This document shows positions 21,316 through 29,213 of a stretch of DNA of 42,951 nucleotides, piece after piece (within the stretch, counting starts at the first letter, position 1; each line of letters opens with the position of its first letter). The notes under the pieces were generated by a model. It ran no database searches. It was given only the letters and a program-made list of their open reading frames with translations, and was not told where the DNA came from. The stretch comes from Eggerthellaceae bacterium (GTDB lineage: Bacteria; Actinomycetota; Coriobacteriia; Coriobacteriales; Eggerthellaceae), in the NCBI GenBank assembly GCA_017459925.1, contig JAFUCC010000028.1, positions 1 through 42,951 on the forward strand, read 5' to 3'. The position numbers were made by a program, and so were the translations under genes.

Positions 21316-23643
21316 ATGGCATACGGAGATGTAATCGAAACCGCCGTTGTGGCTGATTCCCACGAACACGGCTTCGGCGACGTCGGCACCAAGACGCCGG
21401 CCGAGCGTTTCGAAGACCTGCAGAACCTGACGAAGACCTACCTCACCGACGAGGAAGAGGGCATGCTGGCACGCGCGTTCGCGTTCGCCGACAAGGCGCA
21501 TGAAGGCCAGAAGCGCAAGTCGGGCGAGCCGTTCATCGCGCATCCGGTCGAGGTGGCCATCATCCTGGGCACCCTGCACATGGACGTCGAGACCATCACG
21601 GCCGCGCTGTTGCACGACACCATCGAAGACACCGAGGTCACGCGCGAAGACGTGGTCGAGCGTTTCGGCGAGGACGTCGCGCAGCTGGTGGAAGGCGTCA
21701 CCAAGATCACGCAGATCGAAGTCGGCACCCTCACCGACGAGCAAGCCGCCACCATCCGCAAGATGCTCGTGGCCATGAACAAGGACATCCGCGTCATCGT
21801 CATCAAGCTGGCCGACCGCCTGCACAACATGCGCACGCTCGGCAGCCTGCGCGAAGACCGCCGCATTTACAAGTCGCGCGAGACGCTGGAAATCTACGCG
21901 CCCATCGCGCACCGCCTGGGCATCAACTCCATCAAGTGGGAGCTCGAGGACCTGTCGTTCTTCTACCTGGAACCGGCGAAGTACCGCCAAGTCGCCAACA
22001 TGATCACCGGCAGCCGCTCCGACCGCGAAACGTACCTGGCCGAGGTCATCGACATCCTGCGCGCGGAAATGGAAAAAGTCGGCATCGACGCCCAGGTCAT
22101 GGGCCGTCCGAAGCACCTGTATTCCATCTATCAGAAGATGACCAAGAAGGACAAGGACTTCTCGGAGATCTACGACCTCATCGCGGTGCGCCTCATCGTG
22201 CCGTCGGTGAAGGACTGCTATTCGGCGCTGGGCGCGGTGCACACCATCTGGCACCCCATGCCCGGGCGGTTCAAAGACTACATCGCCATGCCGAAGTACA
22301 ACATGTACCAATCGCTGCATACCACGGTCATCGGCCCGGCGGGCCGCCCGCTGGAAGTGCAGATCCGCACCGAGGAAATGCACCAGAAGTCGGAATTCGG
22401 TGTGGCCGCGCACTGGCTGTACAAGGAAGGCGCGCGCAAGGGCAAGGGCTCGGGCGCGTTCGAAGAGCAGCTGGCTTGGCTGCGCCAGATGGTCGACTGG
22501 TCCGACGAGACGCAGGACTCGCGTGAGTTCTTGAAGGACCTGAAGGTCGACCTCGACGAGCAGGAAGTGTACGTATTCACCCCGAAGGGCGAGGCCAAGA
22601 GCCTGCGCCGCGGGTCCACGCCGGTCGACTTCGCGTACGCCATTCACACCGAGGTGGGCAACCACTGCGTCGGCGCGAAGGTGAACGGCCGCATCGTGCC
22701 GCTGACCTACGAGCTGCAGATGGGCGACCGCGTGGAAATCCTCACGCAGAAGAGCGCCACCCCGTCGCGCGGCTGGCTGAACATCGTGAAGACGCCGTCG
22801 GCGCGTTCGAAGATCCGCAACTACTTCTCGAAGATCACGCGCGGCGATGACCTGCAGGAAGGCCACGACAAGCTGTCGCGCGAGATGAAGAAGCACGGCA
22901 TGGGCATCTCCAGCGCGCAGTCGGCGCGCGCCGTGAAGTCGGTGGCGGAATCGCTCGGCTACAAATCGGATGACGACATGCTGGTGGCCATCGGAACCGG
23001 CAAGGAAAGCGCACAGCATGTGACGAACCGCCTGCTGAAGCTGCTGGTCGACCGCGGCACCGAAGAAGCCGCCAAGCCCGACATCGGCCAATCGATGATG
23101 TCGACCGGCAAGATGCCTCCCATGATAACCAGCGTCAACCGCCCGAAGCGCCACGAGACGCACAGCTCGTCCGGCATCGTGGTGAAGGGGCTCGATGACG
23201 TGCTCGTGCGCCTGTCGCGCTGCTGCAACCCGGTGCTCGGCGACGACATCATCGGCTTCGTCACGCGCGGGCGCGGCGTGTCGGTGCACCGCGCCGACTG
23301 CCCGAACGCGACCGACCTCATGAAAGAGCCCGAGCGCATCATCGACGTGGAATGGGAGCGCGAGCCCGGCACGGTAACCACCTACCGCATCGAGGTGCAC
23401 ATCGAGGCCATGGACCGCACGAACCTGCTGCGCGACATCATCGTGACGCTGTCGGAAGAGGGCGTGAACGTGCTGAACTCGTCGTCGGCGACCGGCCGCG
23501 ACGGCATCGTGCGCATGCGTTACCTGTTCGAAGTGTCCGACGTGGGGCATGTCGACGAAATCTTGGCGCGCATCTTAGACGTTGAAGGCGTCTTCGAGGC
23601 CCGCCGCATGTTCCCCGGCGAATACGTAGGGAGCCGCAAATGA
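21316..23643 (+). CDS. rel: Bifunctional (p)ppGpp synthetase/hydrolase
   Basis: This 775-residue Rel/SpoT homologue has an N-terminal HD hydrolase domain with H76 and HDTIED (H100, D101, E104-D105), the synthetase domain with the RPKHLYSIYQKM loop (near 262) and YDLIAVRLIV, a TGS domain (from about 417, VYVFTPKGEAKSLRRGSTPVDFAYAIHTEVG) and a C-terminal ACT domain. Both catalytic motifs are intact, so it should make and degrade the stringent-response alarmone. GGGAGGG precedes the ATG. A metallo-hydrolase gene starts inside its stop codon (ATGA), which indicates an operon. Confidence 0.95.
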   Translation: MAYGDVIETAVVADSHEHGFGDVGTKTPAERFEDLQNLTKTYLTDEEEGMLARAFAFADKAHEGQKRKSGEPFIAHPVEVAIILGTLHMDVETITAALLHDTIEDTEVTREDVVERFGEDVAQLVEGVTKITQIEVGTLTDEQAATIRKMLVAMNKDIRVIVIKLADRLHNMRTLGSLREDRRIYKSRETLEIYAPIAHRLGINSIKWELEDLSFFYLEPAKYRQVANMITGSRSDRETYLAEVIDILRAEMEKVGIDAQVMGRPKHLYSIYQKMTKKDKDFSEIYDLIAVRLIVPSVKDCYSALGAVHTIWHPMPGRFKDYIAMPKYNMYQSLHTTVIGPAGRPLEVQIRTEEMHQKSEFGVAAHWLYKEGARKGKGSGAFEEQLAWLRQMVDWSDETQDSREFLKDLKVDLDEQEVYVFTPKGEAKSLRRGSTPVDFAYAIHTEVGNHCVGAKVNGRIVPLTYELQMGDRVEILTQKSATPSRGWLNIVKTPSARSKIRNYFSKITRGDDLQEGHDKLSREMKKHGMGISSAQSARAVKSVAESLGYKSDDDMLVAIGTGKESAQHVTNRLLKLLVDRGTEEAAKPDIGQSMMSTGKMPPMITSVNRPKRHETHSSSGIVVKGLDDVLVRLSRCCNPVLGDDIIGFVTRGRGVSVHRADCPNATDLMKEPERIIDVEWEREPGTVTTYRIEVHIEAMDRTNLLRDIIVTLSEEGVNVLNSSSATGRDGIVRMRYLFEVSDVGHVDEILARILDVEGVFEARRMFPGEYVGSRK

Positions 23644-24299
23644 CCTATCGCGTAAACGGCACGTGCGTGCCCATCTCCTTCATGGTGATGGGGCCGATTG
23701 AAAACAACGTGTACATCGTGCACGACGACGGGGGCTGCTTCGTCGTCGACCCGACCGCCCATGCCGACCGCATACTGGAAGCGGTAGGCGACCGCAAGCT
23801 CGACGCCATCGTCATTACGCATGGGCACTGGGATCACACGGGTGCCGCCGCCGAGCTGCGCGAGAAGACGGGTGCGCCCGTCATCGCGAGCGCCGAGGAC
23901 ACGCCGTTCATTACGGGCGAAGGCGGCGAGGAGCGCCACAGGCGCCTGAACACGCCCTGTGTTGTCGACCGCACGGTTGCCGATGGTGATGTGCTGGAAA
24001 TCGGGTTCATGAAATGGCAGGTCATCGCCACGCCTGGCCATACGCCTGGCGGCGTGTGCTATTTCTTGGAACCATCGGAAGGCCAGAAGGGCGCACCGGT
24101 GCTGCTTTCGGGCGACACGCTGTTCGCCGGCACGCACGGCCGCACCGACTTCCCGGAAAGCAACCCCGCCGACATGAAGAAATCCCTGAAGCGCTTGGCC
24201 GAGCTGCCGGGCGAAACCATCGTGCTTCCCGGCCACAACAACTTCACCACCATCGCCCGCGAGCACAGCTGGCTTGTCCGCGGCGGCTTGTACCGTTAG
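23640..24299 (+). CDS. Metallo-beta-lactamase-fold hydrolase (glyoxalase II-like)
   Basis: This is a 219-residue hydrolase with THGHWDHTG (H61, H63, D65, H66), a GHTPGG His, SGDTLF Asp and LPGHNN His, the standard binuclear metal site of the glyoxalase II/YcbL group. It probably hydrolyses a thioester such as S-lactoylglutathione or an analogue based on another thiol. Its start overlaps the rel stop by 4 bp (ATGA), a pairing seen in many actinobacteria. Its stop codon coincides with the edge of a REP-like inverted repeat. Confidence 0.9.
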   Translation: MTYRVNGTCVPISFMVMGPIENNVYIVHDDGGCFVVDPTAHADRILEAVGDRKLDAIVITHGHWDHTGAAAELREKTGAPVIASAEDTPFITGEGGEERHRRLNTPCVVDRTVADGDVLEIGFMKWQVIATPGHTPGGVCYFLEPSEGQKGAPVLLSGDTLFAGTHGRTDFPESNPADMKKSLKRLAELPGETIVLPGHNNFTTIAREHSWLVRGGLYR

Positions 24300-24421
24300 T
24301 TGAACGTCACCCCAGGGAAGATGTTCAAATTGAAAGAACGCTCCTGCGCAAAGATGAAGCTTCAGCAAATTTGAACATCTTCCCTGGGGTGACGTTCAAC
24401 CGGCCCCGGGGTGACGTTCAA
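24299..24421. repeat. REP/BIME-like element, TTGAAC family, copy 1
   Basis: Exact 33-bp arms 24299-24331 and 24368-24400 flank a 36-bp loop. Each arm contains a 29-bp near-palindrome beginning TTGAACGTCACC and ending GATGTTCAA (11 Watson-Crick pairs plus one G-U of 14). A partial third unit (GGGGTGACGTTCAA, ending 24421) follows. The element fills the space between the stop codons of two convergent genes exactly, so it may also terminate both. Confidence 0.85.
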
Positions 24422-24922
24422 TCACGCGAAATCGTCGGGGCTTACGCCGTCGAGGAACGATTTGAAATCCTCGACGATGGCTTCTTCGTCGTAAGGACGA
24501 TTGAACAGGTACGGGAACGACGCCTTCTCGAGCACAGCTTCGTCTATGTATACCGGGCAGCTTTGGCGCAGTGCCAATGCGATGGCGTCAGACGGGCGTG
24601 CGTCGAGGTCGATAAGACGCCCATGTTGCGCCAAGCACAGCCGCGCGAAGAACGTTCCGTCTTTCACGTCGTTAATGAGCACATGATCGACGCGCGCGTC
24701 GAGGTTAGTCAGCGCGTCGAGCATGAGGTCGTGGGTCATCGGGCGGGTGAACTTCGCGTCTTCGAGCACGGCGCCCAAACCCAACGCCTCGTTCGGCCCC
24801 ACGCAGATGGGCACGACGCGCGACTTTCCCTCGCTGACCGCTTCTTCGAGCGGCTGCAGCACGAGAAACGACGGCGACCCCATGCCCGTCACAATCAATG
24901 TCAGAACCTTCAGCTCAACCAT
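24422..24922 (-). CDS. Bifunctional nuclease (BFN/DUF151) domain protein
   Basis: This 166-residue protein matches the bifunctional nuclease family: an N-terminal beta-rich part (VLTLIVTGMGSPSFLVLQPLEE), VPICVGPNEALGL, THDLMLDALTNLDARVDHVLINDVKDGTFFARL and the hallmark DARPSDAIALALR (about 115-127). Plant members degrade RNA and DNA; the bacterial role is unclear. There is no Shine-Dalgarno, and TACAAT (24929-24934, minus) ends 6 nt before the ATG, which suggests a leaderless mRNA. It is convergent with the rel operon. Confidence 0.88.
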   Translation of the reverse strand: MVELKVLTLIVTGMGSPSFLVLQPLEEAVSEGKSRVVPICVGPNEALGLGAVLEDAKFTRPMTHDLMLDALTNLDARVDHVLINDVKDGTFFARLCLAQHGRLIDLDARPSDAIALALRQSCPVYIDEAVLEKASFPYLFNRPYDEEAIVEDFKSFLDGVSPDDFA

Positions 24923-25292
24923 GCACGTATTGTATCGCGCCCATTCAAAAAGAAGCCATCATGAGCGTCATTGGCAAAGTACTTATTAAACACAACCGGG
25001 TTGCAGACTTATTTGAGCGACAATCGGCGAAATCTGCCACAAAAATGGATTAGTACGCAAATAATGGAGGAAAATGATATGGTCGAATTTACTGACCTGG
25101 GAAAACGCTGCAGCAGAACAACAGATTGCGTCTCATAAAGCAGCATTGCCTCGTAGTTCTGCGTACTAATCCATTTTTGTGGCAGATTTCGCCGATTGTC
25201 GCTCAAACACCCCCGCTATCGACACTAAAGGGCTCAAATAGACAGGTCGCAGCACATAACCAAGAACACGCGACAAAGAGGCCAGCGTCTCG
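24923..25292. other. 370-bp gap between BFN gene and recJ-recQ
   Basis: It holds the BFN promoter and a 48-bp perfect inverted repeat (25012-25207) whose centre carries a possible 31-codon reading frame. The sequence is clearly lower in GC than its surroundings. No established gene is seen. Confidence 0.6.
25012..25207. repeat. 48-bp perfect inverted repeat enclosing a possible micro-ORF
   Basis: Arms 25012-25059 and 25160-25207 are exact complements, with a 100-bp centre. Unlike the REP-like families the arms are not internally palindromic. The centre has GGAGG (25066-25070) followed by ATG at 25074 (31 codons, stop TAA 25167-25169 inside the right arm) and a second ATG at 25079 in another frame (19 codons). 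No target-site duplication is obvious. It may be a MITE-like element, a long terminator or a small expressed unit. Confidence 0.75.
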
Positions 25293-28200
25293 TTACATCG
25301 CGCAGCCAGGGAGGATGGGGCGCTGAACCTGCTGTTGCAGGGTTTCGGCAGGTTCACGCAGGGCCCACTGCTTGAAGGTTTGGAAGACGGCCTGCTCGTC
25401 GAGGCCCTCGCGGTAGCGCACGCTGCTTTCCAGCTCGACTTTCGGCGCACCGGACACCACGCGGACCGAGCGCGTGACTTCGCCGGACGTGTACGCCGTG
25501 CGCGTTTCCACGAGCCCGAGCTCGCGGAACACGGCGATGGCGCACGTGGCCGAATCCTGCGACACGGCGCTGCCGGACTTCGACGCGCGTTCAGCGACGT
25601 CGACGTTGCTGGCCGTGAAGAACCCCTCGCCCGCCTGCTTCTGCGCGTCTCGCAGCGCGCGGTACACCTGCGCCATGCGGTCGCGGTCGGGCGTCATGTC
25701 AGCCAAGATGCCCTCGTTCACCTCGGCGTCTTTGCGCGTGTACAGCAGGTGCACGCCCGCAGGCGCGCCGTCGCGACCCGCGCGGCCGCTCATCTGGTTG
25801 AACTCGATTTCGTTGTACGGCAGGTGATACAGCACCACGTGGCGGATGTCGGGAATGTTCACGCCCTCGCCGAACGCCGACGTGGCGATGAGCACCGACA
25901 GGTGGCCCGTGCGGAACAGCTCCTCGACGCGCGCACGCTCGGCACGCGACAAGCCGGCATTGTAGAAGCCGATCATGAGCGCAATCTGCGGCACCTTTTG
26001 GCGCAGCACGCGCGCGAGCTGCACCGAGCTCGTGCGGGAATTAACGTACACGACCGTCTTCTCACCGCTGGCGACGAGGTTGGCCAGGTAGTCTTCGCGC
26101 GCCTTGCTGCCGCGGCGGTCGTCGATGCGCAGGTTGGGGCGTTCAGCCTGGTCGAACACGCAGGTGTCGATGGGCAAAATCGTGGCGATGTCGCGCGCCA
26201 CGCTTCCATCGGCCGTCGCCGTGAGCGCCAACACGACCGGATTGCCCAGCTTTTCCATGATGCAGCCGACCGCCTTGTAAGCGGGGCGGTTACCGGCTTT
26301 CGCCAGCCCGATGTGGTGCGCCTCGTCGACGACCACGAAGCCGATGCGGCCCGATTCTGCAAGCTCGCCCGCGTGAATGGCGAGGAACTCGGGCGTGGTC
26401 AGCACGATGTCGACATCGCCCGACGCCAAGCCGTCGTATACGGCGCGGCGCTCTTCGGGCGACGATTCGCCTGTGAGCAGCGACGACACGATGCCGAAGC
26501 GCGATAGCGCCTCGGTGAGGTGGAACGCCTGGTCGGCGATGAGCGCGCGCAGCGGGTACACGAACAGGCTGGCCTTGCGATCGCGCAGCGCCAGGCACGC
26601 GGCGTGCACGTGGAAGATGAGCGATTTGCCGCGGCCCGTGGCCATGACGCACAGCGTCGATTTGCCGGCGCTCAGGCAATCGAGCACTTCGCGCTGCTTG
26701 TCGTGCAGGGGCGCGTCGCCGATGAGCGCGCGCACGATGTCGGCCTCCAACCTGGCCGGTTCGCTTTGGGCGCGGCGCTCCCACGCGGCGCGGTTCTGCG
26801 CGCAGTCGGCCTCGTACGCCTCGACGTCCTCGGGGCTTTCCGGCTGCTTGTCGACGAGCTCCTCGTCGCTGGTGGCGTACAGGTCCGACACGAACTGGCA
26901 GCTCATGGGGTCGAGACAGGCTTCGAGCGCGGCGCACGCCTGCGCGGGCGCAAGCGATTTCAGCATGGCCTTCACCGAACGGCGGCCGCGCCATTCGTCG
27001 ATCTGCACTTCGAACGCGGCGTTCACCAGGCTGCTCGTGTGCATGAGCAGCTCGAGATCGGAACAGTGGAACATGATGCCCGCAACGTTGGCGCGCCCAT
27101 CGGAAAGCGTGCACGAGAAGTGGTTCTTCTCGGCGCCGACCGCGCGGGCGTTGGCCAACAGCACGTCGCGCGCGAGCAGGCACGGCACGCGGTTTTCCTG
27201 CCCGAACGGCGCGAGCGCTTGCAGGGCCTCGACGTTTTCGATCGTCAGCTCCTCGAGCGACACGCATGCGTCGATTTCCACGAGCGGGTGGAACGCGTCT
27301 TCGGGGAGTTGGTCCATGTAGTCGCAGAGGCGCTGCGCGAATTCTTCCAGCTTGTCGGCCGACAGCGTGACGCCCACGGCGGCCTCGTGCCCGCCGAAAC
27401 GCGTTAGCAGGTCCTCGCAGCTTTCCACGGCCTTGAACAGGTTCACCTGGCCGACCGTGCGGCCCGACCCGCGGGCCTCGTCGCCGCAGATGGTGAACAG
27501 CAGGCACGGCACGCCGTACGTGTGCACAAGGCGGCTGGCCACGATGCCCTTCACGCCTTCGTGCCAGCCCTCGCCCGCCACGACGAGCGCGCGCTGTCCG
27601 TGGTACACCTCGACCGCCTTCGCGCGGGCGACCTCGGAAAGCTCGGCTTCGATGGTGCGGCGCTTGTCGTTGGTGGCCTCGAGTTCGGCGGCGAGCTTGC
27701 ATGCCGTGTCGAAGTCGTCGGTCATGAGCAGGTCGAGCGCGATTTGCGCGTCGCCCAGGCGGCCCGCCGCGTTCAGGCGCGGGATGAGCGAGAAGCTGAG
27801 GTCGGTGGCTGAAATGGCCTTGCCCGACACGCCCGCCTGGCCGAGCAGCGCCGCCAAGCAAGGGCGCGGCGCGCTGTTGATGTGCGCCAAGCCGTCGGCC
27901 ACAAGCGCACGGTTCTCGTCGCGCATGGGCATGAGATCGGCGACCGTGCCCAGCGTGGCGAGGTCGGTGTAGCTGCGCCACAGATGCGGGTAACCGAAAC
28001 GCCCGCCGAGCGCCTGCACGACCTTCAGCGCCACGCCGACGCCGGCGAGGATGGAGCTCGGGCAGTTCGAGTCGGTCTTCGGGTCGACCAGGGGCACGCC
28101 CTTAGGGCAGAGCTCGGAAGGCTCGTGATGGTCGGTGATGACGACGTCGACGCCGTCGGCGAGGATGGCTTCAACCTCGTCGCGGCAAGCGATACCGCAG

Positions 28201-28628
28201 TCGACCGTGACGATGACCTCGGGGTTCAGCTGCTTCACGCGTTGGTAGGCTGCATCGGTGAGCGCGTAACCCTCGTCGAAGCGGCGCGGGATGAACGGCG
28301 TGGCGTAGCCGCCGAGCGCGCGCAGGCCACGTGTGAGCACCGTGGTGGCCGACACGCCGTCGACGTCGAAATCACCGAACACGATGATGTGGCGGCGATC
28401 GCGGATGGCGGCTTCCAGCGCGTCGACGACCGGGCCGATGCCGGGCATCTCGTATGGCTCGAGCCAGTCGCGGTCGAGGCTGGGGTTCAGAAAGCGCTCG
28501 GCCTGCTCGTCGGAAACGACGCCGCGGCCGGCCATGATCGTGGCGATGAACTGCGGCAGCCCGAAACGCTCGCGCAAACGCGCGACCACATGCGGATCGG
28601 CCGCATTCACCTTGAATTGCGCAGACAT
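25293..28628 (-). CDS. recJ: RecJ single-strand exonuclease fused to a RecQ-type DEAH helicase
   Basis: This is a 1111-residue two-part protein. The first half (about 1-590) is RecJ: DHH-family motifs VFGDFDVDGVSA, TVDCGI, TDHHEP, then the DHHA1 GGHEAAVG and the RecJ OB domain. The second half (about 645-1111) is a superfamily II helicase of RecQ type with ATGRGKS, VVDEAHH, LALTATA and NQMSGRAGRDG motifs and a winged-helix-like tail. RecJ and RecQ normally act together, unwinding and degrading 5' ends for recombination repair. The ATG at 28628 follows GAGG at 7-nt spacing; an upstream start adds 16 unlikely residues. It is divergent from an Rrf2 gene. RecJ usually has about 550-750 residues, so the extra helicase is unusual. 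Confidence 0.93.
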   Translation of the reverse strand: MSAQFKVNAADPHVVARLRERFGLPQFIATIMAGRGVVSDEQAERFLNPSLDRDWLEPYEMPGIGPVVDALEAAIRDRRHIIVFGDFDVDGVSATTVLTRGLRALGGYATPFIPRRFDEGYALTDAAYQRVKQLNPEVIVTVDCGIACRDEVEAILADGVDVVITDHHEPSELCPKGVPLVDPKTDSNCPSSILAGVGVALKVVQALGGRFGYPHLWRSYTDLATLGTVADLMPMRDENRALVADGLAHINSAPRPCLAALLGQAGVSGKAISATDLSFSLIPRLNAAGRLGDAQIALDLLMTDDFDTACKLAAELEATNDKRRTIEAELSEVARAKAVEVYHGQRALVVAGEGWHEGVKGIVASRLVHTYGVPCLLFTICGDEARGSGRTVGQVNLFKAVESCEDLLTRFGGHEAAVGVTLSADKLEEFAQRLCDYMDQLPEDAFHPLVEIDACVSLEELTIENVEALQALAPFGQENRVPCLLARDVLLANARAVGAEKNHFSCTLSDGRANVAGIMFHCSDLELLMHTSSLVNAAFEVQIDEWRGRRSVKAMLKSLAPAQACAALEACLDPMSCQFVSDLYATSDEELVDKQPESPEDVEAYEADCAQNRAAWERRAQSEPARLEADIVRALIGDAPLHDKQREVLDCLSAGKSTLCVMATGRGKSLIFHVHAACLALRDRKASLFVYPLRALIADQAFHLTEALSRFGIVSSLLTGESSPEERRAVYDGLASGDVDIVLTTPEFLAIHAGELAESGRIGFVVVDEAHHIGLAKAGNRPAYKAVGCIMEKLGNPVVLALTATADGSVARDIATILPIDTCVFDQAERPNLRIDDRRGSKAREDYLANLVASGEKTVVYVNSRTSSVQLARVLRQKVPQIALMIGFYNAGLSRAERARVEELFRTGHLSVLIATSAFGEGVNIPDIRHVVLYHLPYNEIEFNQMSGRAGRDGAPAGVHLLYTRKDAEVNEGILADMTPDRDRMAQVYRALRDAQKQAGEGFFTASNVDVAERASKSGSAVSQDSATCAIAVFRELGLVETRTAYTSGEVTRSVRVVSGAPKVELESSVRYREGLDEQAVFQTFKQWALREPAETLQQQVQRPILPGCAM

Positions 28629-28725
28629 GCTAAAACCTCGTGGTAGTGCTCGTTGTGTTCTCAGCCATTGTAGCATGCGCGCGGGTGGTACTATTAACGC
28701 GAAACCAGACGTAGGAGGAACCTAC

Positions 28726-29130
28726 ATGCTTGTAACGACAAAAGGCCGATACGCCATGCGCCTGATGGTGTACATCGCGAGTTTTTCCGACCGCAAGGTC
28801 GCGCTGCGCGAGGTCGCCGAAAACGAGGGCATTTCCCTGAAGTACCTGGAACAGCTCGCGCGCGATTTGGTCGGCGCCGGGCTGCTGAAGAGCGTGCGCG
28901 GGCACGGCGGCGGTTACCTGCTGGCCCGCCCTGCCGACGAGATCCTCGCGGGCGACGTGCTGCGCGCGGCAGAGGGAACAACGGTGCCGGTGGCATGCGC
29001 TGCGCTCGAAGACGACGGCGTGGGCTGCCCGCGCGAGAGCGAATGCTCGACCATCTCGTTCTGGGCCGGCCTGGATAACGCAATCGAGTCGTACGTCGAC
29101 AACGTGAGGCTTTCCGACTTGTCAGCGTAA
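28726..29130 (+). CDS. Rrf2-family transcriptional regulator (IscR-like)
   Basis: This 134-residue Rrf2 protein has the winged HTH (residues 1-60; TTKGRYAMRLMVYIA...VALREVAENEGISLKYLEQLARDLVGAGLLKSVRGHGGGYLLA) and three Cys (C91, C101, C107) at about the place where IscR binds a [2Fe-2S] cluster. It probably senses Fe-S status, redox state or NO. AGGAGG (28713-28718) fixes the start at 28726; the frame is open upstream inside the divergent recJ gene. No isc, suf or nif gene is adjacent, so its targets are elsewhere. Its stop codon touches a REP-like repeat. Confidence 0.92.
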   Translation: MLVTTKGRYAMRLMVYIASFSDRKVALREVAENEGISLKYLEQLARDLVGAGLLKSVRGHGGGYLLARPADEILAGDVLRAAEGTTVPVACAALEDDGVGCPRESECSTISFWAGLDNAIESYVDNVRLSDLSA

Positions 29131-29213
29131 ATTGAACATCACCCCAGGGGTAACGTTCAATTTGAGAAGCGTTTCTTCAAATTGAACGTTACCCCTGGGG
29201 TGATGTTCAATTT
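29129..29213. repeat. REP/BIME-like element, TTGAAC family, copy 2
   Basis: Exact 37-bp arms 29129-29165 and 29177-29213 with an 11-bp loop. Each arm contains a 29-bp near-palindrome beginning TTGAACATCACC and ending GTAACGTTCAA (12 of 14 pairs). It fills the space between the convergent stop codons of the Rrf2 and ABC-F genes exactly. Confidence 0.87.

Noticed and set aside
16257..24973. Shared 13-mer ATGAGCGTCATTG at 16257-16269 and 24961-24973, both in AT-rich spacers
   Set aside because: Only two copies, no shared flanks beyond a few bases, and no consistent placement relative to genes; chance cannot be excluded.
25079..25138. 19-codon frame (MVEFTDLGKRCS...) as the start of an AN1-type zinc-finger gene
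   Set aside because: It resembles such N-termini only over a few residues and stops after 19 codons inside the inverted-repeat centre; probably coincidence.
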